DNA from: Clostridia bacterium
GTDB taxonomy: Bacteria > Bacillota > Clostridia > Christensenellales > CAG-138
NCBI GenBank assembly: GCA_017394835.1
Contig: JAFPXD010000007.1
Location: 1 to 64,000, forward strand
Reading direction: 5' to 3'
DNA: 64,000 nucleotides
Under the pieces are notes generated by a model. The model did no database searches. It was not told where the DNA came from and saw only the letters and a program-made list of their open reading frames with translations. Shown here piece after piece: positions 1-6,869 of the stretch. The position numbers and the translations under genes are program-made. Each line of letters begins with the position of its first letter. Within the stretch, counting starts at the first letter, position 1.

Positions 1-11
1 AATGAATAATA

Positions 12-37
12 AAAAATCCTGCTTGCGCAGGATTTTT
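12..37 (-). terminator. Hairpin terminator at left edge
   Basis: An 11-bp perfect stem (12-22 with 27-37) has a 4-nt loop and A/T runs on both sides, so it can stop transcription in either direction. On the minus strand it lies just after the truncated second copy of the tRNA-Cys 3' end, where a tRNA terminator would be expected. Confidence 0.7.
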
Positions 38-63
38 GGAGGCACCATCCAGAGATCGAAATC
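33..63 (-). repeat. Duplicated 3' end of tRNA-Cys (fragment)
   Basis: Positions 33-53 repeat 126-146 exactly (21 bp), covering the 3' acceptor strand, discriminator, CCA and start of the T arm of the tRNA-Cys gene. Beyond this the match continues with one inserted base through the T loop. No 5' half exists here, so this is a tRNA fragment, not a gene. Such partial 3' ends are typical scars of integrative elements that target tRNA 3' ends, or of a small tandem duplication. The integration reading is inference. Confidence 0.65.
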
Positions 64-95
64 AGTTCGATTCTGTTCAAGCCTTAGCCAAAAAC

Positions 96-130
96 CAAGC
101 ACACCCCATTACGGGGTGCACTTGTTTTTT
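96..130 (-). terminator. tRNA operon terminator
   Basis: Stem CAAG plus CACCCC pairs with GGGGTG plus CTTG around a symmetric 2x2 internal loop, and is flanked by T-rich tracts on both strands. It sits directly downstream of tRNA-Cys, the last gene of the minus-strand tRNA operon. Confidence 0.6.
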
Positions 131-204
131 GGAGGCACCATCCAGAATCGAACTGGAGAATGGCGATTTTGCAGACCGCTGCCTTACCGCTTGGCTATGG
201 TGCC
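130..204 (-). tRNA. tRNA-Cys (GCA)
   Basis: Read on the minus strand this folds as a complete tRNA. The acceptor GGCACCA pairs with TGGTGCC, the anticodon loop CTGCAAA gives anticodon GCA, the T loop is TTCGATT, the discriminator is U and CCA is encoded. It is the last gene of a five-tRNA operon. Confidence 0.95.
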
Positions 205-212
205 GAATATTG

Positions 213-296
213 ATTTTACCTTTTTGCCTTCCCCTTTGCGGGGAAGGTGGCTTTTGAGGGCCGCGCCCTCAAAAGACGGATGGGGTGGAAGAAAGT
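213..296. repeat. Palindromic intergenic repeat between tRNA-Cys and tRNA-Gly
   Basis: Two adjacent hairpins are seen: CCTTCCCC/GGGGAAGG around 228-247 and a perfect 25-bp palindrome at 251-275 (CTTTTGAGGGC centre). A GACGGATGGGG tail follows. This layout resembles the small non-coding hairpin repeats often scattered between genes in Clostridia. That likeness is from memory; only one copy lies in this window. The rest of 297-427 shows no gene. Confidence 0.5.
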
Positions 297-427
297 CGTC
301 CACGGGGCGGACCCGGCCGCCCGTTCAAAACCTTTTTGACCATTCACCGGATGGTCAAAATTGCCGTTGGCAACCGGTTGTGAACCTCGAACCCGCATTA
401 CATGCGGATCAGTGGGCCATATTCCGT

Positions 428-464
428 CCATTTATTTCTCCCCACAAGGGGGAGAAATAAATGG
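428..464. terminator. 16-bp inverted repeat after tRNA-Gly
   Basis: CCATTTATTTCTCCCC (428-443) and its exact complement (449-464) form a 16-bp stem with a 5-nt loop. The right arm overlaps the encoded CCA of tRNA-Gly. Neither side has a clear T-run, so it may be a processing or pausing structure rather than a terminator. Confidence 0.4.
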
Positions 465-537
465 AGCGGGAAACGGGGCTCGAACCCGCCACCTCCGCCT
501 TGGCAAGGCGGCGCTCTACCAAATGAGCTATTCCCGC
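462..537 (-). tRNA. tRNA-Gly (GCC)
   Basis: Minus-strand tRNA with acceptor GCGGGAA/TTCCCGC, anticodon loop TTGCCAA giving GCC, T arm GCGGGTTCGAGCCCCGT and encoded CCA. It is the fourth gene of the tRNA operon. Confidence 0.95.
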
Positions 538-540
538 AAG

Positions 541-616
541 TGGTGCCTCAGAGTGGAGTTGAACCACCGACACGGGGATTTTCAGTCCCCTGCTCTACCT
601 ACTGAGCTACCGAGGC
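541..616 (-). tRNA. tRNA-Phe (GAA)
   Basis: Minus-strand tRNA with acceptor GCCTCGG/CTGAGGC (one G-U pair), anticodon loop CTGAAAA giving GAA, T loop TTCAACT and encoded CCA. Only 3 nt separate it from tRNA-Gly. Confidence 0.95.
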
Positions 617-621
617 AAATA

Positions 622-698
622 TGGCGACCCGAAGGGGGCTCGAACCCCTGACCTCCAGCGTGACAGGCTGGCATTCTAACCAACTGAACTACCGGGCC
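622..698 (-). tRNA. tRNA-Asp (GTC)
   Basis: Minus-strand tRNA with acceptor GGCCCGG/TCGGGTC, anticodon loop CTGTCAC giving GTC, T loop TTCGAGC, G discriminator and encoded CCA. Confidence 0.95.
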
Positions 699-701
699 GA
701 A

Positions 702-777
702 TGGTGGAAACAATAGGGCTCGAACCTATGACCCTCTGCTTGTAAGGCAGATGCTCTCCCAGCTGAGCTATGCTTCC
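702..777 (-). tRNA. tRNA-Val (TAC)
   Basis: Minus-strand tRNA with acceptor GGAAGCA/TGTTTCC, anticodon loop CTTACAA giving TAC, T loop TTCGAGC and encoded CCA. It is the first gene of the operon, about 26 nt downstream of the -10 element. Confidence 0.95.
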
Positions 778-803
778 ATACCGTTGCTTTGTACGGCTTA
801 TCT

Positions 804-832
804 ATTCTACACGAACGCACCGCCGTTGTCAA
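804..832 (-). promoter_or_regulatory. Sigma-A promoter of the tRNA operon
   Basis: On the minus strand, a consensus -35 TTGACA (832-827), a 17-nt spacer and a -10 TAGAAT (809-804) lie 26 nt before tRNA-Val. The near-consensus match suits strong stable-RNA expression. Confidence 0.85.
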
Positions 833-864
833 TACCCAATTTCAAAAAACAAGAAAATATTTTC

Positions 865-2199
865 TCACACCGTAAAGTCGTTTGTCAACCTGTTCGTAAT
901 ATCGTCTATCGCGGTGGAAATATCGGGCCTTTGGCCGATCTCGGTCGCGATCTGATCGCAGGCGTACATGACGGTCGAATAATGCTTGCCGCCGAATGCC
1001 TTGCCGATATCGGGGTAGGAGGTGTTCGTAAGAGTCCTGCAAAGGTACATGGCGATGTGGCGGGGCACGGCGATGCGCTTGTCGCGCCTCGTCGAAACGA
1101 GGTCATCGACCGTGATGCCGAAATAATCCGCCGTGACCTGCTTGATGAGGTCGGGAGTCAGCATATGCTTGCCTTCGGGGGAGACGTAATCCTTCAGAAT
1201 GGTCTCGACGAAGGCGCGGTCGATAGCGGAACGCTTCGAAAAATCGGCATAGAGCACCACGCGGTTGTAGCAGCTTTCCAGTTCGCGGACGTTCGCGCTG
1301 TACTGTTCCGCCATGTAGAGGAGCGCGTCGTTTGAGATATTGAAATTATCGCGCTCCGCCTTGCCCTTCAGAATGGCGATGCGGGTCTCTATATCCGGGG
1401 GCTTTATATCCGCCGTGATGCCCCAGGAGAAGCGGGTCTTCAAACGGTCCTGCAGAAGGGGCAGATCCTTCGGCGACTGATCGGAGGTGATGACTATCTG
1501 CTTGTTCGCGTTGTGGAGGGCGTTGAAGGTGTTGAAGAATTCCATCTCCGTCGCCTCCTTGCCGCCTATGAACTGTATGTCGTCTATGAGCAGGAGATCG
1601 AGGTTGCGGTACTTGCGGCGAAGCTCCTCGCGCGTGTCGTACTTGATGGCGGCGATAACGTCGTTCGTGAAATCCTCGCTCGAAACGAAGCAGATGTTGA
1701 ATTCGGGATGCAGCTCGTGCACGTAATTGCCTATCGCGTGAAGGATATGCGTTTTGCCGAGGCCCGACCCGCCGTAGATATAGAGCGGGTTATAGGCGGA
1801 AGCGGGATTATCCGCAACGGCGACGGCCGCCGCGTGCGCAAAGCGGTTCGATTCGCCTATTACGAAGGTATCGAAGGTGTATTTCGACTGCACGCCGAAA
1901 AAGACGCCCTGCTCCGAACTGTTCTGAACGGGAACGGAGACTATGGGCTCTTCCTCCCTTATTATGAAGCTGACGGTGTAATTGCTGTTGTTGGCCTTGT
2001 TGACGCAGTCCGTAATGACGGTGGTATAGAAGCGGCGGAGCGTCGAAAGATAGAGCTCGTTCTGCGCCATGAGGATAAGCGCCTCCCCCTCTATGGAGAT
2101 GGGGCGGATATCCTTTATCCAAGTTTGATATGTAATGGGAGTCACTTCCTCCTGAATGACGGGAAGCGCCTTTGACCAAACGACCTGTGCTGAAACCAT
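865..2199 (-). CDS. dnaA: Chromosomal replication initiator DnaA
   Basis: DnaA opens the replication origin and loads helicase. The 444-aa protein has the usual parts: domain I (residues 1-90, helical, with a TYQTWI-type start), a short linker, an AAA+ domain with Walker A GGSGLGKTH and Walker B LLLIDDIQF, and domain IV carrying the signature RRDKRIAVPRHIAMYL...GGKHYSTV that binds DnaA boxes. The start at 2199 (MVSAQVVW) has GGGGGA 5 nt upstream; an in-frame extension to 2271 has no SD and does not resemble DnaA. The gene stands between a tRNA operon and lgt. Neither dnaN nor recF nor rpmH is adjacent, unlike most Firmicutes. Confidence 0.97.
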   Translation of the reverse strand: MVSAQVVWSKALPVIQEEVTPITYQTWIKDIRPISIEGEALILMAQNELYLSTLRRFYTTVITDCVNKANNSNYTVSFIIREEEPIVSVPVQNSSEQGVFFGVQSKYTFDTFVIGESNRFAHAAAVAVADNPASAYNPLYIYGGSGLGKTHILHAIGNYVHELHPEFNICFVSSEDFTNDVIAAIKYDTREELRRKYRNLDLLLIDDIQFIGGKEATEMEFFNTFNALHNANKQIVITSDQSPKDLPLLQDRLKTRFSWGITADIKPPDIETRIAILKGKAERDNFNISNDALLYMAEQYSANVRELESCYNRVVLYADFSKRSAIDRAFVETILKDYVSPEGKHMLTPDLIKQVTADYFGITVDDLVSTRRDKRIAVPRHIAMYLCRTLTNTSYPDIGKAFGGKHYSTVMYACDQIATEIGQRPDISTAIDDITNRLTNDFTV

Positions 2200-2217
2200 A
2201 ATTCCCCCAAGAGACAT

Positions 2218-2253
2218 GGGCTGCCGTGCAGCCCGGTTGAAAAAGGAACCGGG
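2218..2253 (-). promoter_or_regulatory. Two hairpins in the dnaA leader
   Basis: The roughly 70-nt dnaA leader contains GGCTGC/GCAGCC (2219-2233, 3-nt loop) and CCCGGTT/AACCGGG (2232-2253, 8-nt loop). The two share bases at 2232-2233, so they are mutually exclusive at their junction. A regulatory role is inference. Confidence 0.45.
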
Positions 2254-2273
2254 TGGACCCTGTTCCCGCATCT

Positions 2274-2302
2274 ATGATAACAAAAAAGACCGCCAAATAC
2301 AA
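2274..2302 (-). promoter_or_regulatory. Probable dnaA promoter with overlapping inverted repeat
   Basis: On the minus strand, TTGTAT (2302-2297), a 17-nt spacer and TATCAT (2279-2274) give a sigma-A-like promoter. An inverted repeat TACAAGC...GCTTGTA (2298-2324) overlaps the -35 and could be an operator. No TTATCCACA-type DnaA boxes were seen between 2200 and 2394. Confidence 0.6.
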
Positions 2303-2328
2303 GCATTATTTTGCGCGGCTTGTATTCA

Positions 2329-2369
2329 CTTTGCCCGCGCCGATACAAGATATTGTGGCGCGGGCAAAG
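2329..2369. repeat. 13-bp inverted repeat between lgt and dnaA
   Basis: CTTTGCCCGCGCC (2329-2341) and its exact complement (2357-2369) flank a 15-nt loop. There is no T-run after it on the minus strand. It may be a weak terminator of lgt or a stem upstream of the dnaA promoter. Confidence 0.55.
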
Positions 2370-2394
2370 CTAATTCTAAAATTAAACTATGTCG

Positions 2395-3207
2395 TTATTT
2401 GAGCAGGGGACCTATGGAAGCATCCGGACCGCCGACCCTTCCCGCACGGCGCCGGTTCGTGAGCAGGAGCCCGGCAGCGCCTGCCGCGATGAGCGCTATG
2501 CTTATCCACTGGGAGGTGGAAAGGAGCCCGAAAAAGCCGCGGATCTCATCGCCGCGCAGGAATTCGAGCAGGAAGCGTTCCACCCCGTAAATGATGAGAT
2601 AGACGAAGAGGGTGGTATATCCCTTGCGCCTCTTCAGCGTGAACGCAAGCAGGAACAGGAAAACGAGGAAATTGAAGCCCGATTCTATGAGCTGAGTGGG
2701 GATCACGCGCACTCCCTCCGCAAGCCCCGTCGAGGAGGTGGGGAACTGCATCCCGAGCCAGGAATCGGTCGCCTTGCCGTAGCAGCAGCCCGCGCAGAAG
2801 CAGCCCATGCGCCCGATCGCGTGAGCTAAGGGCAGTGTGGGCACAACGGGGTCGGAATAGACGGAAAGCTTCGTCTTTATTATCGCCGCGCCTATGAAAG
2901 CGCCGAGCACGCCGCCTATCAATCCGCCGTAAAACACGAGCCCGCCCTCCAGCAGATAAAGGATGCCGTTCGCTCTTATGAGCTCGATCAGCTCCATGGG
3001 GGAGTAGGTGACTATGAAGAACAGCAGCTTTGCGCCGATTATCCCCGCGACTATCGCAAAGAGCGCTATGGTGAGGAGCCTGTCGGGATCGGCGCCCATC
3101 CTCTTTGCGCGGACACAGGAAAGGAACACGGCGAGCAGCATGGCAAGCGCCATGCACAGGCCGTACATGGGTATCTGTACCCCGAAGATTTTAAGATAAG
3201 GGAGCAT
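2395..3207 (-). CDS. lgt: Prolipoprotein diacylglyceryl transferase
   Basis: Lgt moves diacylglycerol from phosphatidylglycerol to the lipobox cysteine of prelipoproteins in the cytoplasmic membrane. The 270-aa product has about seven hydrophobic segments, the family signature HAIGRMGCFCAGCCYG with the essential Arg at about residue 143, and the conserved YG.ERF.LEFLR stretch near 220-232. It begins inside the end of the upstream GNAT gene (17-nt overlap), so it is cotranscribed with the flavin reductase and GNAT genes. Its last 15 residues are a Gly/Pro-rich tail not typical of the family. Confidence 0.95.
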   Translation of the reverse strand: MLPYLKIFGVQIPMYGLCMALAMLLAVFLSCVRAKRMGADPDRLLTIALFAIVAGIIGAKLLFFIVTYSPMELIELIRANGILYLLEGGLVFYGGLIGGVLGAFIGAAIIKTKLSVYSDPVVPTLPLAHAIGRMGCFCAGCCYGKATDSWLGMQFPTSSTGLAEGVRVIPTQLIESGFNFLVFLFLLAFTLKRRKGYTTLFVYLIIYGVERFLLEFLRGDEIRGFFGLLSTSQWISIALIAAGAAGLLLTNRRRAGRVGGPDASIGPLLK

Positions 3208-3820
3208 TTTCCTCCTTTGCGGCGAGCTCCTCGCGGAAGAGTATCATCTCCCGCGTTTCGATGACCTCGCCCTCGTACTCGAAATTATGGACCATGTAGG
3301 GATGCATCCCCGCGCGTTCCTGTATTTTGCGGGAGCCCTCGTTGAACACGAAGTAACCCGAATTGACGAAATCGAACCCCTCTTCCAGAAGGAAATAGCG
3401 CATGACCCTCTGCATGAGCTCCGTCATGAGCCCGCGCCGCTGGTATTTTTCGTTTAGCACCAGCGATATCGAAACGCCCCTCTTATCCGCAAGGGCGGGA
3501 TCCTCCTTCACGAAGGGGTAGATATTGATGCAGAAATTGCCCACCACCTTGCCGGTCTCCTTCAAAACGGCGGCAAAGCGCGTCACGACCTCGCGGTTGT
3601 GCTCGAGGAGCCGGTCAAAGGCCTCGCGCGCCTCCTCCTCGGTCTCTATGCGGGGGTTGCCCGAAAGGCGCTGCAGCTCCCGCTGGGTGATGTATTCGGA
3701 AAAATCCTCGAGATCATCCTCCGAAAAGGGGCGGAGGATGAGCCTCTCCGTCTCAATGGGCCGCGCAAGCAAGCGGGCGGAGGCGTCCTTTAGAATGGAA
3801 GCGACCTGTTCGTCCGTCAT
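3191..3820 (-). CDS. GNAT acetyltransferase, RimJ/RimL type
   Basis: A 209-aa protein that opens its catalytic domain with ETERLILRPFSEDD, the usual start of RimJ/RimL-like acetyltransferases. The acetyl-CoA loop appears as LNEKYQRRGLMTELM (Q/RxxGxG/A-like) at about residues 124-138, followed by NEGSRKIQERAGM, the typical C-terminal N.xS....E..GF motif. It would transfer an acetyl group to an amine; the substrate cannot be told. It overlaps the flavin reductase stop by 4 nt (ATGA) and the lgt start by 17 nt, so the three are translationally coupled. Confidence 0.85.
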   Translation of the reverse strand: MTDEQVASILKDASARLLARPIETERLILRPFSEDDLEDFSEYITQRELQRLSGNPRIETEEEAREAFDRLLEHNREVVTRFAAVLKETGKVVGNFCINIYPFVKEDPALADKRGVSISLVLNEKYQRRGLMTELMQRVMRYFLLEEGFDFVNSGYFVFNEGSRKIQERAGMHPYMVHNFEYEGEVIETREMILFREELAAKEENAPLS

Positions 3821-4290
3821 CCTATGCCAACTATCTCGCCCACATACATGGTGTGGGGAGCCTCCGTTTCGTAGTACGCCTCGCGCACGGCCTCGGTCAT
3901 GGCGGAGGCGTCGAGATCCTGCCTGTAGATCTTGCGGCAGACGAAGGTATGTGAAGCCTGCACGTAGCCCACTATGTTTTCGCCTATGCGGACGGGGGTG
4001 AGCTTGGATTCTTCGACCTTGCTGCAGTCCCTGCCCGACTTGGAGCCCAGTATCCCCAGCGCGGGGCGGTATTTTTCATCGAAGAAGGAGACGGTGAAGT
4101 AATCGTTCGCCTCCATGTACTCATGGGTGTAGCGCACGGGCTTTACGTAAACCGTGCATACGGGCTTCGACCAGAGCGTGCCCAATGCCCCCCAGGAGAT
4201 GGTCATTGTGTTGAAATCGGAAATATCGCCCGCGGTGACGAGCGCCCATTTCTTATCGAAAAGGGTGAGTATGTCTTCTGTGAAGTGCAT
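3817..4290 (-). CDS. Flavin reductase-like FMN-binding protein
   Basis: 157 aa of the flavin reductase-like (split-barrel FMN-binding) family. Features are an early WALVTAGD strand, the flavin-contact region FNTMTISWGALGTLW (about 22-36), a conserved Arg in VKPVRYTHEYME, and NDYFTVSFFD. These proteins bind FMN and reduce it or act as small redox proteins in anaerobes. The start at 4290 has AGGAGG 6 nt upstream; a longer in-frame start at 4326 would run into the adjacent palindrome and has no SD. It heads the operon with a GNAT gene and lgt. Any promoter must overlap or lie beyond the repeat starting at 4327. Confidence 0.85.
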   Translation of the reverse strand: MHFTEDILTLFDKKWALVTAGDISDFNTMTISWGALGTLWSKPVCTVYVKPVRYTHEYMEANDYFTVSFFDEKYRPALGILGSKSGRDCSKVEESKLTPVRIGENIVGYVQASHTFVCRKIYRQDLDASAMTEAVREAYYETEAPHTMYVGEIVGIG

Positions 4291-4326
4291 GCAAAGCCTC
4301 CTTTTGTTTTTGCCGGATGGTTGCAA

Positions 4327-4423
4327 CTGACCAATGGGGACGGTTCTCAGTGGTTAGTTACGGCATTCGGATAAATGTTTCATGCGGTTTTACTAACCGC
4401 TGAGAACCGTCCCCATTGGTTAG
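4327..4423. repeat. REP-like 97-bp palindrome, left copy
   Basis: Arms of 32 bp (4327-4358 and 4392-4423, two mismatches) enclose a 33-nt spacer. It is nearly identical, in the same orientation, to 5188-5284. The two copies bracket the transposase gene, as expected for REP elements mobilised in trans by a REP-associated tyrosine transposase. Confidence 0.85.
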
Positions 4424-4431
4424 TTTTGGGC

Positions 4432-5172
4432 TCACCATACAATATTGCGTATGATGTAACGGCTGATGCCGGTCAAACGTTCGATTTGTCGCTCGCTCAA
4501 TCCCTTGTCAAGAAGCAAGGCAATTATTTGGTCGCGTCTTTTTCGATCGAAGCTTTGAATGGCGGAACCGTTTTCGACGCCTGCTGTTTCGCGGATAACG
4601 GTTTTTGCCCAGGCATCATCCTTTCGGATGGGTTCGATAGCGTTGGGCGTTTCCCCGTTGCCTTTCAGAATAAACTCTTCGTATTCTTCCCGCGTGGGTA
4701 GCAACCCCCTGATAAACGTGGTATCGACCAGTTGATCCCCGTTATATTGCTTATAACTGCTCCACGGATATGTGGAAGCGCTGCATATCCCGGCGCTCTC
4801 GGGATTACAAAGAATGTATCGGAGTACCGACAAGAAATATGAGTCGTCTTCGATGGGCTCGCTTTTATACCTGTCTTGAAAAAGGTGCCCCGTTCTTTCA
4901 TATTTCCAATTAAAGAACCGTGCATAGCTGCCGTCCAGCTTCTTCATGAATTGAGCGAGCGCGTTTGAATTGTCGCGAAGAAGAAGGTGAACATGGTTTT
5001 CCATCAAGCAATACGCACAGATGGCAACGCCGGTTTCCGCGCTGTACTTTATCATTCTGTTGAGAAAAAAACGGCGATCGTCGTCCTCCTCAAAAATAAG
5101 CTGCTTGGCATTGCCCCTAACGATAACGTGAAAAAAACCGGAGCTGCCGGGGGACCTTGCTTGCCTTGGCAT
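4432..5172 (-). CDS. REP-associated tyrosine transposase (RAYT, Y1/HUH type)
   Basis: 246 aa of the IS200/IS605-like Y1 transposase superfamily. Visible are the N-terminal PRQAR...FHVIVRGN strand, the metal-binding HUH motif as ENHVHLLLR (about 58-66) and the GRYARFFNWKY/GHLFQDRYKS region. A C-terminal helix-turn-helix (about 212-244, GLSERQIERLTGISR) is also present. The catalytic Tyr should be in the 88-100 region, where two candidates occur. The start has AAAGGAGG just upstream. The gene lies between two 97-bp palindromes. RAYTs nick and join REP hairpins; they are usually single-copy and domesticated rather than freely mobile. Confidence 0.9.
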   Translation of the reverse strand: MPRQARSPGSSGFFHVIVRGNAKQLIFEEDDDRRFFLNRMIKYSAETGVAICAYCLMENHVHLLLRDNSNALAQFMKKLDGSYARFFNWKYERTGHLFQDRYKSEPIEDDSYFLSVLRYILCNPESAGICSASTYPWSSYKQYNGDQLVDTTFIRGLLPTREEYEEFILKGNGETPNAIEPIRKDDAWAKTVIRETAGVENGSAIQSFDRKRRDQIIALLLDKGLSERQIERLTGISRYIIRNIVW

Positions 5173-5187
5173 GCTTCCTCCTTTCTG

Positions 5188-5284
5188 CTAACCAATGGGG
5201 ACGGTTCTCAGCGGTTAGTTACGGCATTCGGATAAATGTTTCATACGGCTTTACTAACCGCTGAGAACCGTCCCCATTGGTTAG
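5188..5284. repeat. REP-like 97-bp palindrome, right copy
   Basis: Arms 5188-5219 and 5253-5284 are exact 32-bp complements around a 33-nt spacer. The spacer differs from the left copy at only a few bases. It lies 16 nt upstream of the transposase start codon. Confidence 0.85.
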
Positions 5285-5295
5285 TTACGGCAATA

Positions 5296-5634
5296 TCAAT
5301 AAAAACTCGACATCGTCACGGTATAGATGAGGAACCCGAGCCCTATGAGGCCTATCATTACCGAGCAGAACGTGCAGACGCGCCCGGCCTTTTCAAGCCC
5401 CCTGCGCTCGGCCTTTTTCGCCATGACGAGGCCCGCCGTACTGAAAACCGTTGCTGCGGGAGCGAAGAAAAGCCAGAAGAAAATACAGAACTGCAGTGCG
5501 CGCCTGAGCGTGCGGCCGACGAACAGATGCGTTTTTGCCGCTGCGGTGACGAACGCAAGCACCGCGCAGGCGGCAATGAGTATCGCGAGCGCGGCAACGC
5601 CGAAGCGTTTTGCGGTCAATAGCCTCCGGTCCAT
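5296..5634 (-). CDS. Small membrane protein, function unknown
   Basis: 112 aa with three hydrophobic segments (about 11-33, 46-68 and 85-108) and short charged loops. I recognise no family; the layout resembles small DUF4190-like membrane proteins, but this is weak. It is likely a real gene because AGGAGG lies 5 nt before its ATG and it follows ychF by 10 nt on the same strand, so the two share a transcript. The right-hand REP copy lies just past its stop and may serve as a 3' end. Confidence 0.7.
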   Translation of the reverse strand: MDRRLLTAKRFGVAALAILIAACAVLAFVTAAAKTHLFVGRTLRRALQFCIFFWLFFAPAATVFSTAGLVMAKKAERRGLEKAGRVCTFCSVMIGLIGLGFLIYTVTMSSFY

Positions 5635-5644
5635 AATGGCCTCC

Positions 5645-6733
5645 TTATACGTTGAATCTGAATACTACTATATCGCCGTCCTGCATGACGTAATCCTTGC
5701 CCTCGGAGCGGATGAGGCCCTTCTCCTTGCAGGCGAGCATCGTGCCGTTTTCGATGAGGGTATCGTAATGAACGACCTCCGCCCTTATGAAGCCGCGCTC
5801 GAAATCGGTGTGGATCTTGCCGGCGGCCTGCGGCGCCTTGGTGCCCTTCGTTATCGTCCATGCGCGGACCTCCTTGGGGCCGGCGGTCAGGAAGCTTATG
5901 AGCCCCAGCAGACGGTAGCCCGCCTTTACGAGCTTGTCGAGGCCGCTTTCGCCGATGCCCAATTCCTCGATGAAGAGCTGTTTTTCCTCAAGGGAGAGGG
6001 AGGAAAGCTCCTCCTCGACCTTGGCGGAAACGACTATTACCTCCGCGCCCTCCTTGGCGGCCTGCTCGTGGACCTTTTTGACGTTTTCGGGCTCCGTGCC
6101 TATCTCGTCCTCCGCGATGTTCGCGGCGTATATGACGGGCTTGGTGGTCAAAAGGAAGAACTGGGCGATCTCCTCGCGCTCCTCGTCCGTCATGGGCATT
6201 GACCTCACGGGGAGCTGCTTTTCAAGATGCGCGTATATGCGCTCGCAGAGCTCTATCTCGTGCAGGAACTTCTTATCGCCGGATTTGGCGGATTTGCGCG
6301 CCTTGTCAAGACGGCGCTCGACGGTCTCCATATCGGCGAATATGAGCTCTATATTGATGGTCTCCATATCGCGAAGGGGATCGACGGAACCGTCAACGTG
6401 AACGATGTTGTCATCCTCAAAGCAGCGGACGACGTGCACCACGGCGTCGACCTCGCGTATGTGGGAAAGGAATTTGTTGCCCAAGCCCTCGCCGCGGTAG
6501 GCGCCCCTGACGAGGCCCGCTATATCGACGAATTCGATGGTGGCGGGGGTGTATTTCTGCGGATCGTACATCTTGGCGAGCACGTCAAGACGCTCATCCG
6601 GAACGGCTACGACGCCCACGTTCGGCTCTATCGTGCAGAAAGGGTAGTTGGCCGCCTGCGCGCCCGCCTGTGTGATGGCGTTGAAAAGGGTGCTCTTTCC
6701 CACGTTGGGAAGGCCTATGACTCCGAGCTTCAT
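5645..6733 (-). CDS. ychF: Redox-regulated ATPase YchF (OLA1 family)
   Basis: YchF is a cytoplasmic Obg-related P-loop NTPase that prefers ATP and binds ribosomes. The 362-aa length is normal. It starts [20 protein letters not shown], which is the G1/Walker A loop; G3 is DIAGLV, and a coiled-coil middle and a C-terminal TGS domain (about 278-362, ending [11 protein letters not shown]) follow. The start at 6733 is set by GGAGG 9 nt upstream; about 110 extra in-frame residues upstream are not family-like. A three-TM gene follows 10 nt later. Confidence 0.96.
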   Translation of the reverse strand: MKLGVIGLPNVGKSTLFNAITQAGAQAANYPFCTIEPNVGVVAVPDERLDVLAKMYDPQKYTPATIEFVDIAGLVRGAYRGEGLGNKFLSHIREVDAVVHVVRCFEDDNIVHVDGSVDPLRDMETINIELIFADMETVERRLDKARKSAKSGDKKFLHEIELCERIYAHLEKQLPVRSMPMTDEEREEIAQFFLLTTKPVIYAANIAEDEIGTEPENVKKVHEQAAKEGAEVIVVSAKVEEELSSLSLEEKQLFIEELGIGESGLDKLVKAGYRLLGLISFLTAGPKEVRAWTITKGTKAPQAAGKIHTDFERGFIRAEVVHYDTLIENGTMLACKEKGLIRSEGKDYVMQDGDIVVFRFNV

Positions 6734-6834
6734 TTCAATGTTCCTCCGTAAGGACAGTTTTTTACTCCTACATTTTAACCCCGCGGCGGCCTTTTTGCAA
6801 GCGGTTTTTACGGGAGGGAGCGCCTTTTTCCGTG

Positions 6835-6863
6835 TTGCCCGCAAGCGCGGATTATGGTAGAAT
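6835..6863 (+). promoter_or_regulatory. Promoter of the NlpC/P60 gene, leaderless geometry
   Basis: TTGCCC (6835-6840), a 17-nt spacer and TAGAAT (6858-6863) are followed only 6 nt later by the ATG at 6870. The predicted transcription start therefore falls at or next to the initiation codon. Confidence 0.65.
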
Positions 6864-6869
6864 AAGGGC

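Noticed and set aside
365..425. Possible sixth tRNA between tRNA-Cys and tRNA-Gly
   Set aside because: A GTTCGAG-like T loop occurs on the minus strand, but the T stem does not pair and no acceptor or anticodon arm can be drawn.
2500..2512. TTATCCAC resembling a DnaA box
   Set aside because: A single site inside lgt coding sequence; no cluster or AT-rich unwinding region is near, so there is no support for oriC.
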